Below, one piece after another: positions 55,773 to 63,975 of a DNA stretch of 64,000 nt. Position numbers and translations under genes: made by a program. This stretch comes from Polyangium mundeleinium (GTDB lineage Bacteria > Myxococcota_A > Polyangia > Polyangiales > Polyangiaceae): contig NZ_JAQNDO010000001.1 of the NCBI RefSeq assembly GCF_028369105.1, positions 3,088,501-3,152,500 of the forward strand, read 5' to 3'. The notes under the pieces were generated by a model. It ran no database searches. It saw nothing but the letters and a program-made list of their open reading frames with translations, and had not been told where the DNA came from. Numbering within the stretch: the stretch's first letter is position 1; the number at the start of each line of letters is the position of its first letter.

Positions 55773-56831
55773 CTACCGGTCGCCGCGCACGAACGACTCG
55801 AAGATGTCGACGTCCCGCGGCGAGCCGAGGACCAGCGGCACGCGCTCGTGCAGCTCCGTCGGCGTGATGTCGAGGATACGCGTGCTGCCCGTCGACGCCT
55901 TGCCGCCGGCGGCCTCGAACACGAACGCGAACGGGTTCGCCTCGTAGAGCAGCCGCAGCTTGCCTTGCTTGTTCTTGCGATCGGCCGGGTAGGCGAAGAT
56001 GCCGCCCTTCATGAGCGTCCGGTGCGCGTCGGCCACGAGCGACCCCACGTACCGCGCCCCGTACGGCCTCGCCGTCGCCTTGTCCTCCTCCTTGAGCCAC
56101 GCGTTCCAGCGGCGTACCTCGTCGGACCAGTACGTGCTGTTGCCCTCGTTGATCGAGTAGAGCGAGGCTTGCTCGGGGATGCGGATGTTCTCGTGCGAGA
56201 GGAAAAACTCACCGACGGTCGGATCGTACGTGAACCCGTGCACGCCGCCGTGCCCCGTCGTGATCACGAGCATCGTCGACGAGCCGTAGAGGATGTACCC
56301 GGCCGCCACGAGCTCGCGGCCGGGCCGCAGGAAGTCCGCCTCCGTCGCGCCCTCGCCGTCGGTCTCCTTGCGCAGCACGCCGAAGATCGTCCCGATCGAG
56401 ATGTTCACGTCGATGTTCGACGAGCCGTCGAGCGGGTCGAAGACGACGAGGTACTTCGCGCGTCGATCGGTCGAGGTGATCCGGATCGAGTCGAGCTCCT
56501 CGCTGGCGACGGCGGCGCAATGCCTGCGACGCCCGAGCACGCTGAGGAGCGTCTCGTTCGCCTCCTCGTCGAGCTTCTGCACGAGCTCGCCCTGAACGTT
56601 CGTCTGGCCCGTGTACCCGAGCAGCCGCGCGAGGCCGGCGCGACGCACCTTCGCGGTGACGAGCTTGGCTGCGAGGCCGATCTGGTTGAGGAGCGACGTG
56701 AACGTCCCGGTCGCCGCCGGGAACCCGAGTTGTCCTTCGAGGATGAACGTTTCGAGCGTGATTCCAACACGCGAAGGCCCTTCGGGCGGCGGGGCCCAGC
56801 TCTCTAGCCGCTTGTCCGAACTCGTCGTCAT
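55773..56831 (-). CDS. fbp: Fructose-1,6-bisphosphatase class 1
   Basis: 352 aa. The metal/substrate motif VVFDPLDGSSNIDVNISIGTIFG is fully conserved, with KKGGIFAYP-like LMKGGIFAYPADRKNKQGKLRLLYEANPFAFVFE later. It removes the 1-phosphate in gluconeogenesis. GGAGGGGAGAC precedes the ATG at 56831. It is divergent from the aldolase gene, and the two enzymes catalyse adjacent steps. The caspase gene follows 13 nt downstream. Confidence 0.97.
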   Translation of the reverse strand: MTTSSDKRLESWAPPPEGPSRVGITLETFILEGQLGFPAATGTFTSLLNQIGLAAKLVTAKVRRAGLARLLGYTGQTNVQGELVQKLDEEANETLLSVLGRRRHCAAVASEELDSIRITSTDRRAKYLVVFDPLDGSSNIDVNISIGTIFGVLRKETDGEGATEADFLRPGRELVAAGYILYGSSTMLVITTGHGGVHGFTYDPTVGEFFLSHENIRIPEQASLYSINEGNSTYWSDEVRRWNAWLKEEDKATARPYGARYVGSLVADAHRTLMKGGIFAYPADRKNKQGKLRLLYEANPFAFVFEAAGGKASTGSTRILDITPTELHERVPLVLGSPRDVDIFESFVRGDR

Positions 56832-56977
56832 CGTGTCTCCCCTCCGGGGCCTGCCGTCTACCACGGCCCTCCGCCCGACGTCGTCCGATTCCGGAGGCGT
56901 GGTGCTCGTTGCGGAAGAGCCGTCCGCGGCCTAGCCTGCCGTTCGCTGCCCGCGCGCCGGGCGAAACCCGTTCACGC

Positions 56978-57015
56978 TTGGGGCTTCGGGTCGCCTTCGG
57001 CGCCCTGCGCCCCAA
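56978..57015 (+). repeat. Hairpin resembling family B, in the aldolase leader
   Basis: Outer stem TTGGGGC (56978-56984) with GCCCCAA (57009-57015), inner stem GGG(T)CGCC/GGCGCCC with a bulge. It lies 18 nt before the aldolase ATG and could influence translation. Confidence 0.45.
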
Positions 57016-57033
57016 ACCCCGCCGGAGACGACC

Positions 57034-57969
57034 ATGGCTCTCACCGATCGCGTCAAGCAGATCCTCTCTTGGTACTCCTCGGACAACCCCGGTACCCAGA
57101 CGAACCTCGTGCGCCTCCTGAACCACGGCGGGCTCGCGGGGACGGGCAAGCTCGTGATCCTGCCCGTGGATCAGGGCTTCGAACATGGCCCGGTGCGGTC
57201 GTTCGCGCCGAACCTCGATGCGAACGATCCCGACTACCACTTCCAGCTCGCCATCGACTCGGGATGCAACGCGTACGCCGCGCCGCTCGGCTTCCTTGAA
57301 GCGGGCGCCGCCAAGTTCGCTGGGCAGATCCCGCTCATCCTCAAGCTCAACAACAGCGACTCGCTCGGCAAACCCGAGCACCCGATCTCGGCCGTCACGG
57401 GCTCGATCGAGGACGCCCTGCGTCTCGGCTGCGTGGGCATCGGCTACACGATTTATCCCGGCTCCGGCGCTCGGAACCAGATGTACGAGGACCTCCGGGA
57501 GATCACGATCGAGGCCAAGCGCAAGGGCCTCGTCGTCATCGTCTGGTCGTACGCGCGCGGCTCGATGTCGAAGGCCGGCGAGACGGGCATCGACATCATC
57601 GCCTACGCCTCGCACATCGCGGCCGAGCTCGGCGCGCACATCGTGAAGGTCAAGCCTCCGACGGCGCACATCGAGCAGGACGAGGCGCGCAAGATGTACG
57701 AGAAGTACAACATCCCGATCGCGACGCTCCCTGAACGGATCCGCCACGTCATTCAGTCGACGTTCAACGGCCGGCGCGTCGTCATCTTCTCGGGCGGCGA
57801 GGCCAAGGGCGCGGACGCCGTGCTCGCCGAGGTGCGCGAGCTCGCCGCGGGCGGCTCGTTCGGCTCGATCATGGGGCGCAACGCGTTCCAGCGGCCTCGC
57901 GCGGAGGGGCTCGAGCTCCTCACGAACGTCATCCGCGTCTACAAGGACGCGTCTTCCGCAGGCCGCTGA
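57034..57969 (+). CDS. Fructose-bisphosphate aldolase class I (DhnA/FbaB type)
   Basis: 311 aa. LPVDQGFEHGP, IYPGSGARNQMYEDL, IVWSYARG and the Schiff-base Lys in HIVKVKPP are the archaeal-type class I features; the phosphate loop IFSGGEAKG and IMGRNAFQR follow. It splits or forms fructose-1,6-bisphosphate. Adjacent and divergent fructose-1,6-bisphosphatase suggests a gluconeogenic set. Confidence 0.96.
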   Translation: MALTDRVKQILSWYSSDNPGTQTNLVRLLNHGGLAGTGKLVILPVDQGFEHGPVRSFAPNLDANDPDYHFQLAIDSGCNAYAAPLGFLEAGAAKFAGQIPLILKLNNSDSLGKPEHPISAVTGSIEDALRLGCVGIGYTIYPGSGARNQMYEDLREITIEAKRKGLVVIVWSYARGSMSKAGETGIDIIAYASHIAAELGAHIVKVKPPTAHIEQDEARKMYEKYNIPIATLPERIRHVIQSTFNGRRVVIFSGGEAKGADAVLAEVRELAAGGSFGSIMGRNAFQRPRAEGLELLTNVIRVYKDASSAGR

Positions 57970-58029
57970 GCGCGCACGCGTCGACGCGCCGGCCTTGCCG
58001 CAGCGCGGCGACGTACCCCGAAGAGGCGC

Positions 58030-58091
58030 GCGTCACATGGGGTTTGGGGCGTAGCTCGGCCTGTCCGAGCGCAGCCCCGAGCGTCACATGG
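58030..58091 (+). mobile_element. Family B hairpin repeat copy 2 flanked by 11-bp direct repeats
   Basis: Stem arms GGGGC/GCCCC (58046-58050, 58074-58078) and GCTCGG/CCGAGC (58054-58059, 58065-58070) with loop CCTGT. It is bounded by GCGTCACATGG at 58030-58040 and again at 58081-58091, which looks like a target-site duplication. This suggests a very small (~40 bp) mobile element without a protein. Confidence 0.5.
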
Positions 58092-58213
58092 CGTGGCGCG
58101 CGCCGTCCATCCCCGTGAAACCCACGAGACGAGCGGTCGACGTTGCCTGCGTCTCGTGATTAGATGCGCGCCCCGACCCCCGAGGGGTCGCATGCAATCG
58201 TCCAGGAGAACGC

Positions 58214-59695
58214 ATGTCCATCAAGCTTTCCGTCGTTTCCCAGGACCCGCTTCGGATCGACGCCGACGTCGCCGTCATCGGCGTGCCCGAGGGGGCCACG
58301 ACGAAGGAGGGCATCCTCGCGAAGCTCGAAGAGGCGCTCGGTCCGGTCGTCTCCCGCCTCGTCAAACGTGAGGATTTCACGGGGAAAAAGGACCAGACGC
58401 TCGATCTGCAGACGAACGGCGTGCTGCCTGTGCAGCGTGTTCTCCTGATGGGTCTGGGCAAGGCGACGATCACGGACGTCGAGGTTCGCCTCCTCGCGGC
58501 GAAGGGCGCGCGCACCGCGCTTGGCGGCAAGGCCGAGTCGCTGACGATCGCGCTGCCCGAGGGCGTCGCGCACGCCGCGCGCGCCGCGGCCGAGGGCGTG
58601 GTGCTCGGTGCCTACCGCTTCACGAGCTTTTTGACGGGCGATCGCATCCCGAAGACGAACCTCGCGCGCGTCACGCTCACGACGGCGGGCCGCGTGAGCA
58701 AGGCCGATCGTGACGGCGCCGCGCTCGGCCAGAAGATCGGCGCGTCCGTGTGCATCGCGCGCGACCTCATCAATACACCCCCGAACGAGCTCTACCCCGA
58801 GAAGCTCGCGAAGGCGGCAGAGGACGTGGCCAAGGCGAACGGCCTCGAGTGCAAGATCTTCGACAAGGCCCAGCTCACGAAGCGCGGCATGAAGCTCATC
58901 CTGGCCGTCGGCCAGGGCAGCTCGCGGGATGCGCGCCTCGCACACCTGACGTACAAGCCGGCGAAGCCCGCGAAGAAGAAGCTCGTCTTCGTCGGCAAGG
59001 GCCTCACGTTCGACAGCGGCGGCCTCTGCATCAAGCCCGCGCAGGGCATGGAAGAGATGAAGGGCGACATGGGCGGCGCGGCCAACGTGATCGCGCTCAT
59101 GGCCGCCGTCGCTGCCACGAAGCCGAATGTCGAGGTGCACGGCATCATCGGCTGCGCCGAGAACATGCCGGACGGCAACGCCTACCGGCCGGGCGACGTC
59201 TTCGGCTCGCTCGACGGCAAGACCGTCGAGATCATCAACACGGACGCCGAGGGCCGCCTCGTCCTCGCGGACTGCCTCGCGTACGCCCGCGCGCTCGAGC
59301 CCGATCTCATCCTCGACAACGCGACGCTCACGGGCGCGTGCGTCGTCGCGCTCGGCCCCACGGTCTCCGGCTTTTTCGCGAACCGCGAGGAGCTCGCCGA
59401 GCAGTTCCGCAAGTCGGCGAAGGCGGCGGGCGAATCGACGTGGCAGCTCCCGCTCGTGGAGGAGCTGCGCGAGGGCCTGAAGAGCGACTGGGCGGACATC
59501 AAGCACACCGCCGATCGCTGGGGCGGCTCGATCACGGCCGCGCTCTTCCTGCGCGAGTTCGTGGGGGATCGCCCGTGGATCCACGTGGACATCGCCGGCC
59601 CCTCGCTTGCGAACAAGCCCTACGGCATCTACCCCAAGGGCGGCACGGGCCACGGGGTCCTCACGTTCCTCCGGCTCATCGAAGAGCTGTCCTGA
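58214..59695 (+). CDS. pepA: Leucyl aminopeptidase (M17)
   Basis: 493 aa. KGLTFDSGGLCIKPAQGM, NTDAEGRLVLADCL (metal and catalytic motif NTDAEGRL near residue 342) and the C-terminal PEGTGGP-like segment are as in PepA. It removes N-terminal residues as a two-metal hexamer in the cytoplasm. AGGAGAACGC precedes the ATG. The ttcA gene begins 10 nt downstream. Confidence 0.95.
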   Translation: MSIKLSVVSQDPLRIDADVAVIGVPEGATTKEGILAKLEEALGPVVSRLVKREDFTGKKDQTLDLQTNGVLPVQRVLLMGLGKATITDVEVRLLAAKGARTALGGKAESLTIALPEGVAHAARAAAEGVVLGAYRFTSFLTGDRIPKTNLARVTLTTAGRVSKADRDGAALGQKIGASVCIARDLINTPPNELYPEKLAKAAEDVAKANGLECKIFDKAQLTKRGMKLILAVGQGSSRDARLAHLTYKPAKPAKKKLVFVGKGLTFDSGGLCIKPAQGMEEMKGDMGGAANVIALMAAVAATKPNVEVHGIIGCAENMPDGNAYRPGDVFGSLDGKTVEIINTDAEGRLVLADCLAYARALEPDLILDNATLTGACVVALGPTVSGFFANREELAEQFRKSAKAAGESTWQLPLVEELREGLKSDWADIKHTADRWGGSITAALFLREFVGDRPWIHVDIAGPSLANKPYGIYPKGGTGHGVLTFLRLIEELS

Positions 59696-59705
59696 AGTTC
59701 TCGCT

Positions 59706-60569
59706 GTGAACCTACGCCGCAAGCTCGCGCGGTCGATGTCCCGCGCGATCGCCGATTTCAAGCTGCTCTCCGACGGCGACCGCGTCCTCTGCGCGGTCTC
59801 GGGCGGCAAGGACAGCTACGCGATGCACGACCTGCTCGTGGATCTCGCGCGCCGAGCCCCCGTGCGTTTCAGCGTCGTCGCGGTGAACATCGACCAGGGG
59901 CACCCGGGCTACCCGGGGCACCTCCTGCGCGAGTACATGAGCGCGCGTGGCCACGAGTTCGTGATGATCAACGAGGACACCTACTCGATCGTCACGGACA
60001 AGATCCCCGAGGGCAAGACGTACTGCTCGCTCTGCTCGCGCCTGCGCCGGGGCATCCTCTACCGCATCGCGCAAGAGATGGGCTGCACGAAGATCGCGCT
60101 CGGGCACCACCGCGACGACGCGATCACGACCTTGATGCTGAACCTCGTCTTCGCCGGGCAGCTCAAGGCCATGCCGCCGAAGCTCGTGGCGGACGACGGC
60201 AAGAACGTCGTCATCCGCCCGCTCATCTACTGCGCCGAGGACGATCTCGCGGCGTTCGCAGCCGAGGAGAAGTTCCCGATCCTGCCGTGCGACCTCTGCG
60301 GCTCGCAGGAGAACCTCCAGCGCAAGGCGATCAGCCGCCTGCTCGCCGACCTCGACGCGCGTTGCCCCGGCGCCCGGCGGAACATGCTCGCCGCGCTCGG
60401 CAACGTGCGGCCGAGCCACCTCTTCGATGCCGGCCTGTGGCAGAAGCTCGGCCTCGAAGTCGCGCGGGATGACGGAGGCAGCGAGGCCTCCGCCGCGCTC
60501 GCGGGGGACGATGAGGACACCGGCGGCTTCGTCCCGCTGTCGAGGCTCTCCGATCGGAGTATCGTGTGA
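59706..60569 (+). CDS. ttcA: tRNA 2-thiocytidine biosynthesis protein TtcA
   Basis: 287 aa, GTG start. The N-terminus (NLRRKLARSMSRAIADFKLLSDGDR) aligns with TtcA of E. coli, so the GTG is preferred over the ATG at 59736. PP-loop AVSGGKDSYAM; CSLC near residue 100 and CDLCG later coordinate the Fe-S cluster. It thiolates C32 of tRNAs. The C-terminal ~40 acidic residues are extra. Confidence 0.95.
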   Translation: MNLRRKLARSMSRAIADFKLLSDGDRVLCAVSGGKDSYAMHDLLVDLARRAPVRFSVVAVNIDQGHPGYPGHLLREYMSARGHEFVMINEDTYSIVTDKIPEGKTYCSLCSRLRRGILYRIAQEMGCTKIALGHHRDDAITTLMLNLVFAGQLKAMPPKLVADDGKNVVIRPLIYCAEDDLAAFAAEEKFPILPCDLCGSQENLQRKAISRLLADLDARCPGARRNMLAALGNVRPSHLFDAGLWQKLGLEVARDDGGSEASAALAGDDEDTGGFVPLSRLSDRSIV

Positions 60570-60575
60570 GCACGC

Positions 60576-61394
60576 ATGGCGGATGAGCGGGAGCAGCGAT
60601 CGAGCGAGACCGACCACGAAGGGGCCCTCGCGGAGCCGCTGAAGGTCGCCCCCGCCCGCGCCCTCGCGCCGCAAAACGAGGGACCCGTCGCGCGCCTCGT
60701 CGCCGAGATTCGCGCCGGGGATTCCCCCGGACAAACGCTGCTCGCCACGTTCGTCGCCTGGTCGACCACCGTCGCGCCCGCCGCGCTTTCGCGCACCGCA
60801 GCGCGCCCGGCCGCGTTCGTCGCCGTCGTGGGCCTCGTCGCCGGCCTCGCGGGTCCGCTCTTCCGTGGCAGCCGCCCGACCCTGGCGCGTCACGTCGGCA
60901 TCACGGCATTTCTCGCGCTCACGACAGGCGCGTGGCTCCTCGGAGCACCCGCGCTCGCGCCCGCGCGCCTCGATCCTTTGCGTGCATCGGTCGGCGCGAT
61001 CGCCTGGGGCGCGTTCGCGCTCTCGTGGCGGGAGCGCTGGGAGACGGGCCCGTCGAAGCCCGAGGTGCCGCGGGATCCCGACGCGCCGCTCCTGCAAGCG
61101 CGCTCGACGTTGCCGCGCGGCGCGATCCCCGTCGCGACCGGCGGCATCCTCGCGGGCCTCATTTATCTCGTCCTGGCGTGGCATGTGCGTGATGGAGATC
61201 GCGCGCTCGCCGCACAGGCCGTCGCGGTTGCTTGTGCGGTCGCCATCAGCGTCGTCGCAGCGATGGTGGCGGTGGAGCGCGGTAGGCGTTCGTCGAGGTC
61301 CTCGCGACGCATGACGCCTGCGGCCGGAAAATCGCTCCTCATGCTCGTCGTCTTCGTGGTGGCGGGAGTTGCCGTCGTCCTGATGCGGCGATAG
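60576..61394 (+). CDS. Unknown membrane protein with disordered N-terminus
   Basis: 272 aa. Residues 1-55 are polar and acidic; hydrophobic segments are at ~58-90, ~105-130, ~140-155, ~190-215, ~220-240 and ~250-270, so about five to six helices. No motif recognised. It begins 6 nt after ttcA in the same direction. Confidence 0.65.
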   Translation: MADEREQRSSETDHEGALAEPLKVAPARALAPQNEGPVARLVAEIRAGDSPGQTLLATFVAWSTTVAPAALSRTAARPAAFVAVVGLVAGLAGPLFRGSRPTLARHVGITAFLALTTGAWLLGAPALAPARLDPLRASVGAIAWGAFALSWRERWETGPSKPEVPRDPDAPLLQARSTLPRGAIPVATGGILAGLIYLVLAWHVRDGDRALAAQAVAVACAVAISVVAAMVAVERGRRSSRSSRRMTPAAGKSLLMLVVFVVAGVAVVLMRR

Positions 61395-61522
61395 TCGCCT
61401 GGCGGACGAATCCAGGCGTTCGGTGGGGACGCGGGGCAATCTCGGCGGCTTTCCCCCTCGTTCGACGACGTTCCAGGCCGGTCCGGCCCCACAGGCCGCG
61501 CGCGTCGAGGTATGCTCCCATC

Positions 61523-61702
61523 GTGTCTCGCGCGATTGACGCCTTCGCGGTGCTCCTGCTCTTCGCAGCCGCGTCTGCCTTTGGCTTCGGCGTTCATGCG
61601 CTCGGCCAGCGCGACGATTTCAAGGCGGTCTACCTCCTCGTGATCGGTGGCTTCTCCTTGCGAGCGTCGACGGAGCTCTTGCGCCCGCGGGGGGGTGGAT
61701 GA
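61523..61702 (+). CDS. Small membrane protein, coupled to the lipoprotein gene
   Basis: 59 aa, GTG start at 61523. Two hydrophobic segments (DAFAVLLLFAAASAFGFGV; FKAVYLLVIGGFSL) with a charged turn (ALGQRDD). Its stop codon overlaps the next gene's ATG (ATGA), which is strong evidence that it is translated. It is too short for most automatic gene lists. Confidence 0.65.
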   Translation: MSRAIDAFAVLLLFAAASAFGFGVHALGQRDDFKAVYLLVIGGFSLRASTELLRPRGGG

Positions 61703-62727
61703 GCGTGCGCGCGGGCGTGCTGCGCGATGGGCGTGGCGCTTCCGCGCCGCGGCTCGTGTCGCTCCTGTGGTTCGTGGCAGCCGCGGCAGGGTGCGGAGGC
61801 TCCGGGGGTCCTTCGGGGCCGCCGCCCGAGCGAGGCACGCTTGCCGCGGGGACGGTCGCGCGTGTCGGGCAGGAAGAGGTGAACGAAGGCACGGTGTCGC
61901 GCATTGCGTCGAGCCAGGGGGTTGACGTCGCGGCAGCGCGGGAGCTCGCGATCCGGGATGCGCTCTTCGCGAGCGAGGCCCGGTCGCGCGGCGCGTCGAA
62001 CGATCCCGAGCTCGAAGGTCGCGTGAGCGCGGCGCTCGCGCGTCGGCTTTTGCATCAGCTCCTCGCGGAGGCGGATCACCAGGGGCCGGTGACGGACGCG
62101 GAGCTCGAGCGGGTGATGGCACGGCGGTGGATCGAGCTCGATCGCCCGGAGGGGTTTGGGACCGTGCATGCAGTCGTGCGGTTCGCGGAGAACGCGGATG
62201 ACGCGACGCGAAGCCGCGCCGACGTCGTGGCGCGCGCGATCCGCGAGGCCGTGCTGCCGGTCGGCGCATCGGCGCGCACGATCGCGCGCCCGCAGGCGGC
62301 GCACCCGTTCGAGGACGTGAACGATCCAGTCGTCGCCTCGTTTCGCACCGCCGTCGACGGCATCGACAAGGATGGCTTCGAGATCGTGGTGGAGACGCTC
62401 GCGCCGGTCACGGCGGATGGACGCATGATCCGCCCCGAAGGCGGGACGCTGGTGGAACCGTTCGCGCGCGCAGCGAGTGCGCTCGGGGCGCGTGGCGACA
62501 CGAGCCCCCTCGTGCCCACGTCGTATGGCGTGCACGTCATCGTCTTGCTCGAGCGCACGCCGGCGCAGAGCGTCCCTTTGGAGGAGCGACGGAAGCTCGT
62601 GCGTGAAGAGGTCGTGTGGGGCCGCGCGAGTGCGGCGCGGTCGAAGCTCCTCGAGGGGCTCCGGCGTGGTGTCCTCGTCGAGCGGAGCGCGGAATCGCTC
62701 CTCGCCCTGGTCCCGATCGAGCGATGA
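61699..62727 (+). CDS. PpiC/SurA-like peptidyl-prolyl isomerase lipoprotein
   Basis: 342 aa. The signal ends in lipobox AAGC (LLWFVAAAAGC). Residues ~55-130 are SurA-like N-terminal helices (VARVGQEEVNEGTVSRIASSQG...). Residues ~150-310 contain a parvulin-like fold: HAVVRFAENADDAT, VETLAPVTADGRMI and LVPTSYGVHVIVLLERTP, the last being the typical end strand of PpiC. The catalytic GG/His signature is weaker than in PpiC, so it may be a chaperone rather than an isomerase. Start overlaps the small membrane protein gene, end overlaps the next gene, both by 4 nt. Confidence 0.8.
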   Translation: MSVRAGVLRDGRGASAPRLVSLLWFVAAAAGCGGSGGPSGPPPERGTLAAGTVARVGQEEVNEGTVSRIASSQGVDVAAARELAIRDALFASEARSRGASNDPELEGRVSAALARRLLHQLLAEADHQGPVTDAELERVMARRWIELDRPEGFGTVHAVVRFAENADDATRSRADVVARAIREAVLPVGASARTIARPQAAHPFEDVNDPVVASFRTAVDGIDKDGFEIVVETLAPVTADGRMIRPEGGTLVEPFARAASALGARGDTSPLVPTSYGVHVIVLLERTPAQSVPLEERRKLVREEVVWGRASAARSKLLEGLRRGVLVERSAESLLALVPIER

Positions 62728-63386
62728 GCGAACGCACGCGATCCCGCCGTCCTCGTCCTGCGCCTCCGCCGCGTGATCAGGAGGCGACGACCTTCACGAC
62801 GATCCTCGAGCGCCTCGTGCAGGCCTTGCCCAGCGCGAAGGGCGCGGCGATGGTCGACGCGGAGGGGGAGACCGTCGACTACTTCGGCGTCCTGGAGCCG
62901 TTCGACCTCAAAGTAGCTGCGGCGCACTGGCAGATCGTGCTCGGGGAGCTCCGGGAGACGCCGAACTTCGCGTCGCCCAAGCAGATCACGGTTCGGGCGC
63001 GCGGCCATGGGTACATCGTGCGGCAGCTCCCGGATGGGTATGCCCTCGTCGTCGTCTTTCATCCGCGCGCCGCGTTCGCGGCTTCCGAGCGCACGCTCGA
63101 GGAGATCGAGGCGCAGCTCTATACGGAGGCGGGTTGGTCGCTGCCGCAGGGCAGCACCAAGTGGTTCCGCGTGGATGTGGAGACGGCTCCGCCCGATCAC
63201 TCGCGACCGAGGCGGCTCCGGGCGGCGGGCGGTTGGCAGTCCATCGAGGTGATGGGTGCGATGGTGGGGCTTCGCGGGCGGGAAAAGGGCTTTCGCGTGC
63301 GTCTGCCAAGCGGTGCGGAGATGCTGCTCGTGCGTGAGTGCCGGAACCGCTGGTTCGCGGACGAGCACGTCGAGGAGCTCATCTAG
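62724..63386 (+). CDS. Roadblock/LC7-like protein
   Basis: 220 aa. A polar N-terminus (~25 residues) is followed by a roadblock-like fold at ~27-130 (ILERLVQALPSAKGAAMVDAEGETVDYFG). Roadblock proteins regulate small GTPases such as MglA in myxobacteria. Residues ~140-215 form a second strand-rich part. The family call is tentative. The ATG overlaps the lipoprotein stop by 4 nt. Rightward lies the promoter array. Confidence 0.6.
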   Translation: MSERTRSRRPRPAPPPRDQEATTFTTILERLVQALPSAKGAAMVDAEGETVDYFGVLEPFDLKVAAAHWQIVLGELRETPNFASPKQITVRARGHGYIVRQLPDGYALVVVFHPRAAFAASERTLEEIEAQLYTEAGWSLPQGSTKWFRVDVETAPPDHSRPRRLRAAGGWQSIEVMGAMVGLRGREKGFRVRLPSGAEMLLVRECRNRWFADEHVEELI

Positions 63387-63470
63387 GCGCACGTTCGATT
63401 GTCTTGGCTGCGGGTTTTGCGGTGAAACCCGCTGTCGGACACGATGAACGGAAAAAGATCGTCCTGGTTG

Positions 63471-63498
63471 TTGACAGGAAGGGGAGGGTGAGTAGAGT
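63471..63498 (+). promoter_or_regulatory. Promoter P1 of the array
   Basis: TTGACA (63471-63476), 16 nt, TAGAGT (63493-63498), then C-rich CCGCC discriminator-type sequence. Confidence 0.65.
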
Positions 63499-63659
63499 CC
63501 GCCTCCCCAACGCGACGGCGGTGCCGCTGCGGAGGGGCTGCCGAGGGCCTGCGCCCCGGTTCTTCAGCAAGAAGGAGTGAGTTTGGCTCGCTCCTTCGCC
63601 CCGCGAGAGGCGGGGAAAAAGCGGAAGAGACGGGACGAAAAAAAAAGGTAACGAGGCAG

Positions 63660-63687
63660 TTGACAGGCGGAACTCGATGAGTAAAGT
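63660..63687 (+). promoter_or_regulatory. Promoter P2 of the array
   Basis: TTGACA (63660-63665), 16-nt spacer nearly identical to P3, TAAAGT (63682-63687), then CCGCC. Confidence 0.65.
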
Positions 63688-63853
63688 CCGCCCCCCTCGA
63701 TGCGACGACGTGAGTCGCCGCGGAGGGGCCACCGAGGGCCTGTGCCCCGGTTCTTCAGCTCGATAAGGGCGAGGTCTACCTCGCTCCCTCAGCCTCGCGA
63801 GAGGGGAGGAGAAAGCGGAAGAAACGGGACGAAGTAAAAAGGCAAAAAGGTGG

Positions 63854-63881
63854 TTGACAGGCGGAACTCGATGAGTAGAGT
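63854..63881 (+). promoter_or_regulatory. Promoter P3 of the array
   Basis: TTGACA (63854-63859), 16-nt spacer, TAGAGT (63876-63881), then CCGCC. Spacer identical to P2. Confidence 0.65.
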
Positions 63882-63975
63882 CCGCCGCCCCGACGCAGAG
63901 GATGCCGCGATGAGCGGCTCCCGAGCGAAGGGAGAGTTGGTCGAAGTAGAAAGCGACTGACTCGAAAATGAATGG

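Noticed and set aside
63379..63732. Minus-strand frames at the right edge
   Set aside because: They arise from repeated promoter-leader units and have no ribosome site or homology.
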